A DNA stretch of 64,000 bases from Prorocentrum cordatum (Eukaryota > Sar > Dinophyceae > Prorocentrales > Prorocentraceae): NCBI GenBank assembly GCA_963575745.1, contig CAUYUJ010020726.1, forward strand, positions 554,969-618,968, given 5' to 3'. This document shows positions 1 to 11,393 of this stretch, piece after piece. The position numbers were made by a program, and so were the translations under genes. The notes under the pieces were generated by a model. The model saw only the letters and a program-made list of their open reading frames with translations. It did no database searches and was not told where the DNA came from. Position 1 is the stretch's first letter. Every line of letters begins with the position of its first letter.

Positions 1-1
1 G

Positions 2-616
2 TTAGTTATTGGCCAGACGGAACAAGCAATCGCGTTGGCTGGAAAACCTTTGATCACATGGCCTGTCGAAGGAATCCGAGATCGTGCACACCCAAGCAAG
101 GCTCGGTGGAGTCGTTCCCTCTCTGGGCCGAGGCGCGGCCACCTCCGGAGGGGCCGGGGGCGGCGGCGCGGGAACGGAGCCAGGAGGTGGAATGGCACTC
201 GAGTGAAGCTGTGCCCGCAGGATCGCGGGGTCAGCCCGAAGAGATTCCTCGCTGATGTCAGGGTCGGTGAAGGGCAGCAGGGGCCAGTTACCAATGGTGC
301 ACAAGATGTCGTCGCACGTGGCTGCAGCAAGCGCCTCCGGGTCCTGCACCATCTGCCACGCCCATGGGTGAGCATGCGTCTGTAGGACACGATCCGAATC
401 CAGCGGTTATTTATCCCACTCGAACTCGCCGAACAACGACGCGAGCATCTGCGTGCACACCTCCGGGTGGCGAATCATTGACTGATACCAACGCAGACGC
501 TGCGGGCGAAGTTCAACAGATACAAGACAACCTTGCCAGACGGGCCACACCTGCATTGGGAAGCTGCCGGCCTGCACCATCGAACTGGAGAGTGCTAGAC
601 GCTGGAGTATACGCAT
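2..616 (-). pseudogene. C-terminal pieces of the decayed LINE ORF2
   Basis: Two minus-strand open stretches (407-616, 69 aa; 2-352, 116 aa) continue downstream of the reverse-transcriptase fragments. The first has the Trp-rich segment VWPVWQGCLVSVELRPQRLR. The second ends in a Pro-rich linker followed by WVCTISDSFDRPCDQRFSSQ, a Cys-containing segment that could be the start of a terminal zinc finger. The assignment rests mainly on order and strand and is tentative. Confidence 0.4.
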
Positions 617-918
617 TCATCGCATAAGGTTGCCCGTGGGGTCGTCGACTCTTCCTCCGAAAGTGTGTGAACGATGAGACCAGTCGTCGCAGCCCCCGCC
701 ACCATACTATTGAATGCAGAATGCGTTCAGCGGGGAAGCAGACACCTCCACCAGAATTTGCCGAGGGAGTGCCTGGCGGCGTCAGTTTGACGTAAACGTT
801 GTCAAAGTTCAGCAGAGTTGGTGTTACCAGCAGACAAGTGGGGTCCGAGCTATCGTGCCACCGACTGGACGGCATCATCAAGGGCGCAGTGGTACACGGT
901 TCTCGTAGCCTCGTCGGT

Positions 919-1564
919 TCAAGCGCCGAATAATCTTGACACAATTTGGCGCTTGCGCGCGGCATGCACGAAGTTCCCTGCAAGAAGTACGCTCGTGAGC
1001 TTATGAGAGACTCTGTTCGCATAGCGTTCAGCTCGGCCAACGTCGGGAACCAGTGTAAGTTTATGTTTGTCGTCGGCGTACGCGTTAAGATCCACGGGGA
1101 CTTCTGCACAGCATTGTCGGCGGAGAACGTCTGACAGCCACTCGCATTCAGCGTGCAATCGTGGCTCGCTTGCTGCCCATTGAAATATGTCCATGTACTT
1201 GTGTTACCCAGCAGTAACAAACGCCAGCAATAGCATCGCCAGGCAGTGTGCCAGACCCCAAAGCCACGTACAAGATGGCTTCGTCGCACTCCAACCGGGC
1301 AACGGCATGGCGCAGATGTTGTTCAAAGAGGGCGATGAAGATTTGGTCAACGTCGCATCCCCTGACACATGCCATGAGATCCGAGAACAAGGCGCAGTGG
1401 AACGCGTTAGTGGCATCGAAGAAAACTGGTTGTGGTGCGAAGCCTTTGCCTTGATAAGGTGCTGCTGCGTGATTTTGACGATGCCGATGGCCTGCTCCCG
1501 GCGTGCGCCTGCGCGGTATCCCGCGGCATGCGGTTGCTCGCAGTTGTGGGCCCCTTGCTGCCAC
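919..1564 (-). pseudogene. Reverse transcriptase palm fragments of the decayed LINE
   Basis: Two overlapping minus-strand frames (1148-1564 and 919-1194) together show reverse-transcriptase signatures. They are FFDATNAFHCALFSDL (motif A), GSGTLPGDA (motif B-like) and NAYADDKHKLTLV (motif C with YADD). Passing from B to C requires a change of frame near 1190, so the gene is broken. The motif A wording differs from the 5-12 kb LINE (VDISKCFD), which indicates a different family. Confidence 0.65.
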
Positions 1565-2620
1565 AGGTATCGATAGAAGTACTTGCCGCAGGTGTCAGTA
1601 GAATGCAGAAGTCGCCTGCCAGGTACTCCAGATCTCCAATTATTCTTCGATATGTGGAAGCTGCCGACAAGATGCACGAGGAGAGGGGTCTGCCGAGTCC
1701 GCCCCATGCAAGCGTGCATCAACATCAGAGCATGACGAAGACGCGTGCTTGACAGCCTGACAGGATGACATACAACCCCGAAGCGACAAGACCGGCTGTA
1801 GCAATTCGGCCAGAGAAGGATGCGCCAGGCCAGGGTTGGGGCAGCCCATGGCGGTGGTGCCTTGCGAATCGTGTCACGGCTGAGTATCTTGATGACTGCG
1901 CGGGACTCCTTGTTTGCCCCGTCGAGCTCGTCGTCAGATTGTGGACGCCCGATGCTGTGATCTTCGTGACGTGCGGCGCTCTTGGCGAACCAGGCGGTGT
2001 CCTGACCGGCCACGCCACCAGGCGGACCAGAAGCCGCGAGCGCGTCCCGCTACTCGTCTGCAGAGTTGCAAGCCGCGCCTGCCACGCGTAACAGCCGTCT
2101 CTTCGGTCCGAGCCAAGTCCCCGCAAGCAATCGCGTTGACTTCCAACATGTAGAAAATTGACGAGCACGACAGTTGAGCCGCAAAGTTTGCTGATGAATA
2201 GTTTGCCAGCGTCTCCAATCCCGTCGTCGAAGATGCTGAACTCGACGGTCTGCTCGTTTAAGGAGTTCATGCGCCTCATATTCGTCTACGTCTTGTGTGT
2301 GACCACGGTGCAGAAACCACTGGCATGTGTCGGGTCGCGCGCTCAAGGCCTGTGCTGTGTCATCGGGCAGTTGTGCACGCCCGCATGGGGTGAGCATGTG
2401 ATTGTCGAAAGCATCTCCAACGGCACGCACTATGACGTCGTGCAAGGGGTCAGGCGAACTCCTCCGCGCAAGTGACTAGGCATTAGTTTCGCGAAGTGCC
2501 CGGTCACACTTCTGCAGTGCAGCCTCCCGCCAGTGCCAATCATCCAGTTTGCCATGAGTCGGTCGTGGTCGCAACCTTTGTCACAGAAAGGCTGCCACGT
2601 ACTTTGGGTCGGTTCTGGTA

Positions 2621-3349
2621 CTATAGGTGCAAGAAAGCCTCGATGACAAGAGGTCGGTGGTCCCGGCGCCGCATGCAAGTCCCAAGTTGTAGAGCATCAC
2701 CAGCGCGTTCCCAATTTTCACACCGATCGACACGACAATGGTGAGAATGCGGCAAACAAATGTAGTCGGGTGAGGAAGTAGACGGCGGTACAGAATTCGA
2801 AGAGAACGCAGGCCATGGATAGTAGTGTGTGTTAACGGGGGCCAACCAATGTTTTCGAAGCATGTATGCGACATGCCTACCCTGTTTGGTCTGAGTGTTG
2901 TGCGACACTTGCCCAATAATACGATGCTCATCTGCCTCCAAGCCAGTGTTTGCGTCAACACAGAGGACGGGGCAACACCTGTCAGGGAGTTCCGATACAA
3001 CTGCATTGATCCACCTGCATACAGAGATGCCCACTGATAAGCTGCCAGATCCAGGGGGTAAGTACGCCACCATGAAACAGACCTCTGCCATAGGAAGTTG
3101 TACCCGAGTGGCACCAACTCGTCTTTGGTTCTTGGCAATGGTGGGGCCCCACAGCTTGACAACTCTTGGAAAGATCCCTCGCTTAATGCCGATAGCCACG
3201 CCAGAGTGCGAACATTTCTTGCCCCACTTGTGCACATCAAAGTTCCGTACCCGGCTGATTTTGACGTCGCAGATCGGAACAGAGATGTCTTGCCGAGTAC
3301 ACTGCCGAACGCCGTGCGTGCTCGGAGGTGGTCGGTGACATCGTGCCAT
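2621..3349 (-). pseudogene. APE-like endonuclease domain of the decayed LINE
   Basis: A 242-aa open stretch matches the middle and C-terminal part of an endonuclease/exonuclease/phosphatase domain, which nicks target DNA to prime reverse transcription. Visible motifs are VAYLPPG, VLCVDANTGLE (the DxN motif), SPDYICLPHS (the S-x-D region) and a terminal DHRPLVI (the DH motif). The N-terminal part with the catalytic QE motif is not seen, because the upstream sequence turns into GGA repeat. The frame breaks on entering the linker, so it is a fragment rather than a functional gene. Confidence 0.7.
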
Positions 3350-3418
3350 CTACCGCTTTTGTCGTCGCGCATGTGCTGTACTTGTGCGATGCGTGCCTGC
3401 GCTCGAGTGCGCACTCGG

Positions 3419-4977
3419 AGCCGGAGGAGGAGGACGATGGGGAGGAGGAGGAGGAGGAGGAGGAGGAGGAGGAGGAGGAGCAGGAGGAGGAAGAGGAGGA
3501 GGAGGATGAGGAACACGAGCACGAGCACGAGCACGAGCACGAACACGAGCAGGCGCGGGAGCGGGAACAGGAGCAGGAGCAGGAGCAAGAGCAGGAGGAG
3601 GAGCAGGAGCAGGAACCGGAGGAGGAGGAGGAGGAGGAGGAGGAGGAGGAGGAGGAGGAGGAGAAGGATGAGGAGGAGGAGCAGGAGGAGCAGGAGGAGG
3701 GGGAGGAGGAGGAGGAGGAGGAGGAGGGAGGAGGAGGAGGAGGAGAGGAGGAGGAGGAGAGGAGGAGGAGGAGGAGAGAGGAGGAGGAGGAGGAGGAGGA
3801 GGAGGAGGAGGAGGAGGAGGAGGAGGAGGAGAGGAGAGGGAGGAGGAGGAGGAGGAGGAGGAGGAGGAGAGGAGGAGGAGGATCAGGATCAGGAGGAGGA
3901 GGAGGAGGAGGGAGACGGAAAAGGAGCAGGAGGCAGAGGAGGAGGAGGGGGAGGCGTAGGCGAAGGCGGAGGCGGAAGAGGAGAAGGAGGAAGAGGAGCA
4001 GGAGCAGGAACATGAGCAGGAGCAGGAGCAGGAACAGGAGCAGGAGGAGGAGCAGGAGGAGGAGGACGAGGAGGAGCATCAGCAGGGGGAGGACGAGGAG
4101 GAGCAGGAGCAGGGGGAGAAGCAGGAGCAGGAGCAGGAGCATGAGCAGGAGCAGGACGAGCAGGAGCAGGTGCAGGAGCAGGAGCAGGAGCAGGAGCAGG
4201 AACAGGAGGATGAGCTGGAGCAGGAGCAGGAGCAGAAGCAGGAGCAGAAGCAGGAGGCAGGAACAGGAGTAGGAACAGGAGAGCACGAGATGAGGAGGAG
4301 GGGGAGGAAGAGGAGGGGGATGAGGAGGAGGAGGAGGAACATGAGGAGGAGGAGGAAAAGGAGGGAGGAGGAGAGATAGGAGGAAGAGAAGGAAGAGGAG
4401 AAGATGAGGAAGAGGAGCAAGAGGAGGAGGAGGAGGAGAGAAGGAGGAGGAGGAGGAGGAGGAGGACGAGGAGGATGAGGAGGAGGAGGAGAGGAGGGAG
4501 GAGGAGGAGGAGGAGGAGTGGGGGAGGATCAGAGGAGAGGAGGAGGAGGAGCAGGAGCAGGAACAGGATCAGGAACAGGTGCAGGAGCAGGAGCACGAGG
4601 AGGAAGAGGAACAGGAGGAGGAGGAGAAGCATGAGGAGGAATAATACCAGGAGGATGAGGAGGAGGAGGAGGTGGAGGAGGGAGAGGAGGAGGAAGAGGA
4701 GGCGGAGGAGGAGGAGGAGGATGACGAATAAGAGGAGGAGGAGGAGCAGGAGGACGAGGAGGAGCAGGAGGAGGAGGAGGAGGAGGAGGAGGACGACGAG
4801 GAGGAGGAGGAGGAGGTGGAGGAGGAGGAGGATGAGGAAGGGGAGGAAGGGGAGGAGGAGGATGAGGAGGAGGAGGAGGAGGAGGAAGAGGAGGCGGAGG
4901 GTGGGAGGAGGAGGAGGAGGAGGAGGAGGAGGGGGAGGAGGAGGAGGAGGCCGAGGTGGAGGAAGAGGAAAAGGAGT
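3419..4977. repeat. GGA/GCA-rich compound microsatellite (copy A, LINE 3' side)
   Basis: About 1.55 kb of GAG, GGA and CAG trinucleotides with occasional CAC, GAT and AAG. All six frames are long and open, encoding Glu/Arg/Gly or Leu/Ser/Pro runs; these are compositional and not genes. It sits between the 5' end of the decayed LINE and the 3' end of the next minus-strand LINE, so read on the minus strand it follows that LINE's 3' UTR as a TCC tail. Confidence 0.95.
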
Positions 4978-5203
4978 AGCGAGCGCATGAGGGGACGCGC
5001 CGAGTCGGGAATCGGGACAGAGAGCAACGATAGGGAAAAGGTGAGAACGTACAATCACTCACAGACTGAATGGGGAACACGAGAGGGCAAGCCCAACCAT
5101 ATCCCCTCGCACGAACCCGACGACGGGCCCATGCCGAAGATACAGGCCAGGAGACTGGCCTGGGCTCGGGGCCGATCGAATCACCAGGCCCCGCACAGAG
5201 AAA

Positions 5204-8200
5204 TTAAGAACAAAACGACTTTAACCGAATGCCGGTAGCTAGGCCAAGCCACTCCACAGCGGGGTCTGAGACCAACATGCGCCGAGGGATGGGGATGGGG
5301 TGCCTGCGACCCTCGCTGGGGTGACGCCCTTCGGCGAAATTATTCCGCCTCCATTTCCTCTGAGGGTTCCCCTCAACGGCTTTGGGGCCCTCGCATTCAT
5401 TATAAAGCTGGGATCTGTGAGCACGACCCGAAAAGGATCCGCAGCGCATGCATCCAACCACGTCGCCCGCACGGTAGAGCACGTGGCCTCGAGAGGCTTG
5501 AGGAGGGACCGTCCCCTCCGCGGGGAGCACCGTGCTGGGAGGGGCGGCGTTGGCCCTCGTGGTGGCCGCCGCCAGGCGGGGGCGCTTCTCCGAGCCAGTC
5601 GGGGGATCAAGGGCGACCGTGGCTTCCCTAACGCGAGTCTGGACTGGCGACTCAAACTGCACTCTTGGCTTGACCCTACGGGGGGGTCGAATGAAAGTCT
5701 CAGCCTCCTCGTCCTCAGGCCTCCTAGTTTTGCCCACAATCCTAACCCTCGGGCTCGGGTGGGGAGGAAGAGGAGGAGGAAGGTCAGAAAACGAGGCAGG
5801 GGGGGAGGGAGGGCCCCCGCGCAGCACCTTCCTCCCAGGGCCGCCCTCGTCAAGTCTGCCTTCCAGGCCGACAAGGCATCCCAGGGGCCGCTTGGGGGGC
5901 CTGTCGGGGGCCGTGGGGCGGGCTCCGCGGGGTCACCTCATGGCAGGACTGGGGGCACTGGGGCCTGAGGTTCCGAGGGGCGGTGCGCTGTACAAACCTC
6001 GAGGGCCAGGCGCTTCCGTCCAGATGCGGTCCGCGCGAAGCGCTGGCAGTATTTACATGTCCATCCTCCAGCCAGCGCTGGCCTGACGTCGTGCAGGCGC
6101 TGGCTCAGTGTCAGAACTGGCTGCTGTCGTCCAGGCCGACGTCGTTGCTGGTGTCGTCGACGTGGCTTGCGTACAGGCGGTGGCTGGCGGTCCTGATTCC
6201 CAACCAACGTCATGGAGGACCCAATCCAGCACGCCACCTGCCTGACAATGTTGAGCATGTTCGAGTGGAGCTGGCTGGCTTCCGACGGCAACGCGTGCAT
6301 AGCCAGCCCCCTCTTCGCTGCAGCATCTGCATAGTCGTTACCCTTCTTGTCTACGCTTGTCTCTTCTTGAGTCTGGTGCGATCGAACATAGGAGATCTCC
6401 AGCTGCGGGGACAATCCCCCATGATCCTGGGTGGCCTGCCATCGCAATCCCCACAGATCGAATTTCGGCCTGCGCGGATGTGTGCACCGCTTAGGCCCGC
6501 TCATGATGCCCTCCACGGTGCCCAGGCAGTCCGTACGAATATGCATCGGCAGCATCCAATGTCGTAGAGCTTGAATGACCGCGTATAATTCAGCTCGCGG
6601 TACTGATTGTTGGTGTCCTGGTAGTGGTCCATACGCAATCCCTCGTAGTGTCTGGCCTGTCATCATCGCAATCCCCCAGCCTGCTCTGTTGGCCCCAGGC
6701 CAGGCTATGGGGGGGAGCCCTGAACCATTCGTGTATATTTCCCCCCGTCAGCATGGTCATGTCGCCTCCATGTGCAAACCTCCATGAGTCCACCATGGCT
6801 GGTGGCGGAATAGCAGGCAGGGCGCCCCTCGGCATCAGGCCCCTGGTGAAGAAGAGGTCGTTGTGAGGTGAGGCTCGAGCTGCCTGGATAATGTCAGCAT
6901 CAACTGCAGCTTCTCTTTCTTGCTGGAGCAAAGGGCAGGACCAGAGGCGATGATGTACTGTTCCAGGGCAGTCCATACAATATTGGCACAAGTTGTCAGC
7001 AGCGTATCCATGTTTATATAGTCGAGCTTGGGACCATTGGCCCCCAATGATCGAGGTGCGTAGTGCTGCTCGAGCCTGCTCTGACAAGTGCCACTTCTTG
7101 GCCAGCTCCTTCGGTGCCAGCAACATCTTGAGCGGGCCCATCCAGTAGCCACACGGTCTCCTGATTGGTGGGTCGCCCTCTGGCGCATGATCCTTTTGGC
7201 GACTCCAATCTTCAAACTTCACGTTGATAAAGTCCCGTCTTGCTAGAACTCTGAGCCATTCAGGGCTGTCAGTAGTGAGGTCCAGGTCTATACCTGAGCA
7301 CGTGGTCCATGTCGTCGCAGTCGTCACACGCCAGCTGACAGCATGAAGTGCCACCAAGACGGCCCCTGCTGGGCCAGCTACGTCAGCGTGCTTCGGGGTA
7401 GAACCTAGTATCTGGCGCTGCTGCATGAAAGCCTTTTCCAGCACGTAGTTGGGCACCTTGGTGTCCTGGACGAGCATGGCCCACGTATAAAGGGGGCCCA
7501 CAGTCGCCATCATCTCAGGGTGCTCAAAGAAACGCGGCTCGCGCTGAGCAGCCAGCCAGACTGAAGTGCCAGGAGGAGTGCGCCGCCAGCCCACGCGAAA
7601 CATACTGACCATGGACTTGATCAGCGTCTTGGTGGCGCCCACGATCTGGATGCCATACTGCATGGCAGGGGCAATGCATGGCTGCGCCACCGCTCGCCCG
7701 ATCTTGGCCAGTCCATTGAGCCTCCTGAAGCGCGGGGGCCTCTTCTTCATTTTGCGCACCCTCTTGCGAATCGTTTCGAAGCTCAGTCTGTGCCCTCCTT
7801 TAGCTTCCATGCCGAGCACCTCCAGGGTTTTGTAAGGCCGACATCCGTGACGATGGACCTGCTGGGCGACCTGCTGCGCAATATCAAAATCTGAGGCCAA
7901 CACTTTCGCCTTGTCCTGAGCAGTTGGAAGGTCAAGAGCCTTGAGAACTGCAGCGAGCCGCTGCAAGATACGCACCGTCTGGTAGACAATGTCCTGCGGC
8001 GTGGCAACCACCTGGATCGTGATGTCGTCTGCGTAGATGTCCAATGAGCGGTGCACCTCGTCGGTGTTGGCGAATGATTTCTCGAAGATGTCGAAAGGCA
8101 GCGTCATGACCAGCTGCAGCAGGAACATAGCAATCGGACAGCCTGGGAGTACTCCCCTGCTCACCTGGCACGAGTAGGAAAAGGAGGTGGTCCACTTGAT

Positions 8201-11200
8201 TCTCCTCGGGGCGTAGTGCATCGCCAGGCATAGCTGCAGGATCTGTGCTGGGAATCCGTAATGCGCGGCAGCCTGCAGGACTCGACGCCAGCAGACTCTG
8301 TCGAAGCACTTGCTGATGTCCACGAGTGTGGTGGTGGTGGCCCTCCGCCTGTCATGGGCGTAGGCCTCAGCGTAAATCATGGTGCGCGCACCCACATCAA
8401 GTGTACATTTGTGGGTGCCCAGCGCGAAATAGGGCCGAGTATTCTGTGAGATCCAAATCCGAACTTGCGCAAGCCTGAGCTTCGTGTAGATACGATACGT
8501 CGCAGGAAGGAGAGCTATTGGCCGAAACCCTCCTTGCGGCTTGGCCAGGAGCATGATGTGCACGTTGAGCATGACCGTCGGCCATCTCATCCATGCTTCC
8601 GCAGGCCAGTAAATATAAATCAGCATGGCTAGGGCTGCGTCCGACACCAGAGAGAGGGCTCGAGGTGGAAGTGCATCAGCTCCAAGACCAATGCGCCACC
8701 TGAATGCAGCTGCTGCCCTTCTCGTCTGTGCGATCGTCGGTACGGGCAGGGCCGCAGGAGGAAGGTGGCGAATCGCTGCCACGAGGTCAAGATCTTCATG
8801 ATCAGCGAGTGGTCGCGGGAGGTCTGCATCATCTCGTCGCTCGCCCTCCCAGATCTTCCTCCAACTGTCCATCTGGCTGTCTGCGATCGCCTGCGGGTGC
8901 GACGTCGTGGTCTTCCCCTGCTTGCCGGCTCGAGGCTGCTGCTCTTCCCCTGCTTGCCGGCTCGATGCGCGTGAGCCCAAGGCTGCGCCCCCGTGATCGA
9001 GTAAACTTGCGCGGGGCCCGTGACCATCGCATCTCGTGCCCAAGACCTTGAACTTGCGAGCTCGATGCCAGCCTTCTTGCCTGTCGAGCTGGCCAACGTG
9101 CGCCATGATGATATTGGCGAAGGCCTGGAGGCACAAGGGGCACTGCAGGGGAGTCTGCTTGCAGGCAAGGTGGATGATGTCCCAGGCGCTGTCGAAGTAT
9201 TGCTTGCCCTCGGCCGTGTGGACGTCCTGCCTATTTCCTGGGCGAAGCAGTCTGGCGAGATGAGTCCAGCGTACTCGGCGCCGAGGTGATGGCACAGGAC
9301 GGGCCGATATATTGCGCGCATTCTTCGCCAGATCTTTCTGTCCTCCGAGCTGCTCCTGAGGGCCTCTGGACGCCGAGGGTTCACCACCCCCTGTTAGACC
9401 TTTTGGTGGCATCGAGACCAGGCCAGTGCCAGAAGGTTGAGACGGCCCGGGGTCCTGGGAGACCTTCTGGCGCACTCTCCTGGCAAAGGGGGCGGCGTCA
9501 TCAGAGGATGGCGATGCCCCTATCCTATGAGAGAACTCCCCCTCGTAGGTGCTCTGCCGGTCGTCGTAGTAGCGGAGGAGGTCTGGCATCGGCTTGTCGC
9601 CCAGGATCCTCCTCATGTCGTTCCTGATCGCCTCAAGCTCCTCCCAATGCTGACTGATGGCGCGTCTCCCAAGTGGTATGTCATGTATGGCCAGCCAGTC
9701 CAGGTAGGATATGATGGCAGCGCGGTTCTCAGAGGAACGGCCCCAGGCGTCGTTGCAGATGTCATCTGCGAGCTCGCGCAGAGAGTTGAAATTGCCATCC
9801 GCGAGGACTGCTGCTACCCATGCAACGTGTTGAGGTAGCCTCAAGCACTCCATCACGTAGGGGACGCACCATTCTCGCCATGAACGCCCTCCCGATTCAG
9901 CGTCCGACAGGTCAGGCATCCATCGGGTAGCACCAGCTGCGACCGCCCCCCTGAACTCCTCCTCGGGGCCATCATGATCCACGTCGTCAGGAGGAGGGGG
10001 TCGCCCCATATCTCCAGGGGCGGCGAGGCGCCTCCAGCTTCCCAGATCCACCTTTGGGACCGAGCCCGCGGCTGCCGTCGTCGGGGTCGCAGGTGAAGGC
10101 TGAGGGTCTGGACGTAGACCGTCATCTGGGCTCGTGTGCCTCGTAGTATTTGGGCTGGGGTGTGCACTCGCCAGCTGCTGCAGCGAGGTGACGCCGAAGT
10201 CGAAGAGAAAGTCAGCAACGAGGTCTAGCACCGCCTGGCCCACTGCTCGAAGATATCGAGCCTCACTGCCTCCAGCAGGATGAGGACCAGTCTTGGGACC
10301 TCCAATCGGGCGCCAGGTATACTTGGCCCCATCTGCACGGCCACGGTAAGAATCAGGATCGTCAACCTGGTAGATGCCGATGAGCTCGCTCTCGACGTGA
10401 GAAATGAACTGGCCGTGCAGGGCACCCATGCGGCCGATCGCTTCCTCCTTGGAAGCGGGTGGGCCTCCCTGCGCGTCCCTGTCCACAATGTCCAGGTAGT
10501 ATGGTGTGGGGTTCGGACCATATAGGGGATGGCAGCCCTCCGTGGCAGGAGGCCCTTTGGGCAGCGCCCTGGGAGCTCTGATGCTGAGGATCTGCATAGT
10601 CTTCGGCCTGGCCTTGATGTAGGTGATGACGGGCTTGTGAGGTCGAGCTGGCCACGTCAACATCGTGGTCGGCGATCGGCATGCCGTCTCAAGGCCAGGG
10701 GACGTGATGAAGTAGTCGATGTTATTGTATTCGCCCTTCGGTGTGCGACAGGTGCCCTCTTCCTTGGTGTATAGGAGAGCGGCAGGTAGCATTTCGGGCA
10801 GCCCCATCTGCAGGTAGTCCTGGGGGCTGATGTTCCAGCCGCCTGCGATGATGATGGGCTTGTTCATGTATCTGAGAAGCTGGGGCAAGTTCAAGTAGCG
10901 GTCGTAGTTGGCTGGAAGGTAGTTGGTCGTGTGCGCGCACTCCATGTATACAGATCTCACCAGCAGCCCCCCAGTAAGTCCCACATCAACGTGTATGACC
11001 ACTGCCCAGGCTGGTGTGATGTCACGGGTAGCTTTGCCATCGGGCCCCTCGGCGACGGTGGCTGGTAAGTGGGAACGCACAAAGACCCCTTTGCCTGCAC
11101 TGGGCAAGCCTGTAGGTAATCTGCGGCAGGGCGTGACGAAGGCCAGCCAGCCGTTGCGTCGAGCCCAAGACTGCGCCTGCGCCAGACGCCCCCCCATCAA

Positions 11201-11393
11201 GTCGCAACTCCTGGGCGCGCACAATATTGACCCCTGTCGTACCCTCCGCCAAAAAGGTCCTGCAGGTATCCCAACAAGAACCGTTGAAGGTAACAACTGC
11301 AATATCTTTGCGCTTGGAGCCTCGTGGGGCCCTCCTAGCTGTCGTCGCCCGCGTTCTCCCATGCTGCACGTTCGACGGGCATCTGATCGTCAT
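5204..11393 (-). pseudogene. LINE ORF2: endonuclease, reverse transcriptase, RNase H (copy A, frame-broken)
   Basis: ORF2 probably begins at the ATG at 11391-11393. It shows the endonuclease start VVTFNGSCWDTC with a QE motif. A 7-C run near 11190 (6 in copy B) then shifts frame into a 4.8-kb open stretch ending at 6590. The endonuclease GDWN motif reads GGWN at 10832-10843. A mid-protein finger CPLCLQAFANIIMAH follows. Reverse-transcriptase motifs are VDISKCFD (about 8300-8324), SRGVLPGCP and YADD (8024-8035), then the finger CQYCMDCPGTVHHRLWSC. A 6-C run near 6741 (5 in B) splits RNase H, whose first catalytic Asp codon is Asn here, whereas RAEL, RTDCLG and GNDYAD remain. Extra G bases near 5900 and 5953 precede the Cys-rich end (CMRCG then LYNECEG). 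It is probably inactive, if the indels are real. Confidence 0.85.

Larger units (their letters stand above)
1..3420 (-). mobile_element. Decayed non-LTR retrotransposon (LINE)
   Basis: Minus-strand pieces of one LINE lie in the expected order. An APE-type endonuclease occupies 2621-3349, a linker about 2050-2680, reverse-transcriptase pieces 919-1564, and C-terminal pieces 407-616 and 2-352. Frames shift repeatedly, so no intact ORF2 remains. The 5' end stops where the GGA microsatellite begins near 3420, and the 3' end runs off the window. The sequence differs from the LINE at 5-12 kb and is a separate, older family member. Positions 3259-3420 are shared with copy B of the large duplication. 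Confidence 0.75.

Noticed and set aside
3328-5058. Long Glu/Arg/Ser/Leu/Pro open frames as proteins
   Set aside because: They are pure translations of GGA/GCA microsatellite, open in all six frames, with no domain; the same holds at 12.2-12.9, 23.6-25.5, 31.2-33.1 and 61.1-61.4 kb.
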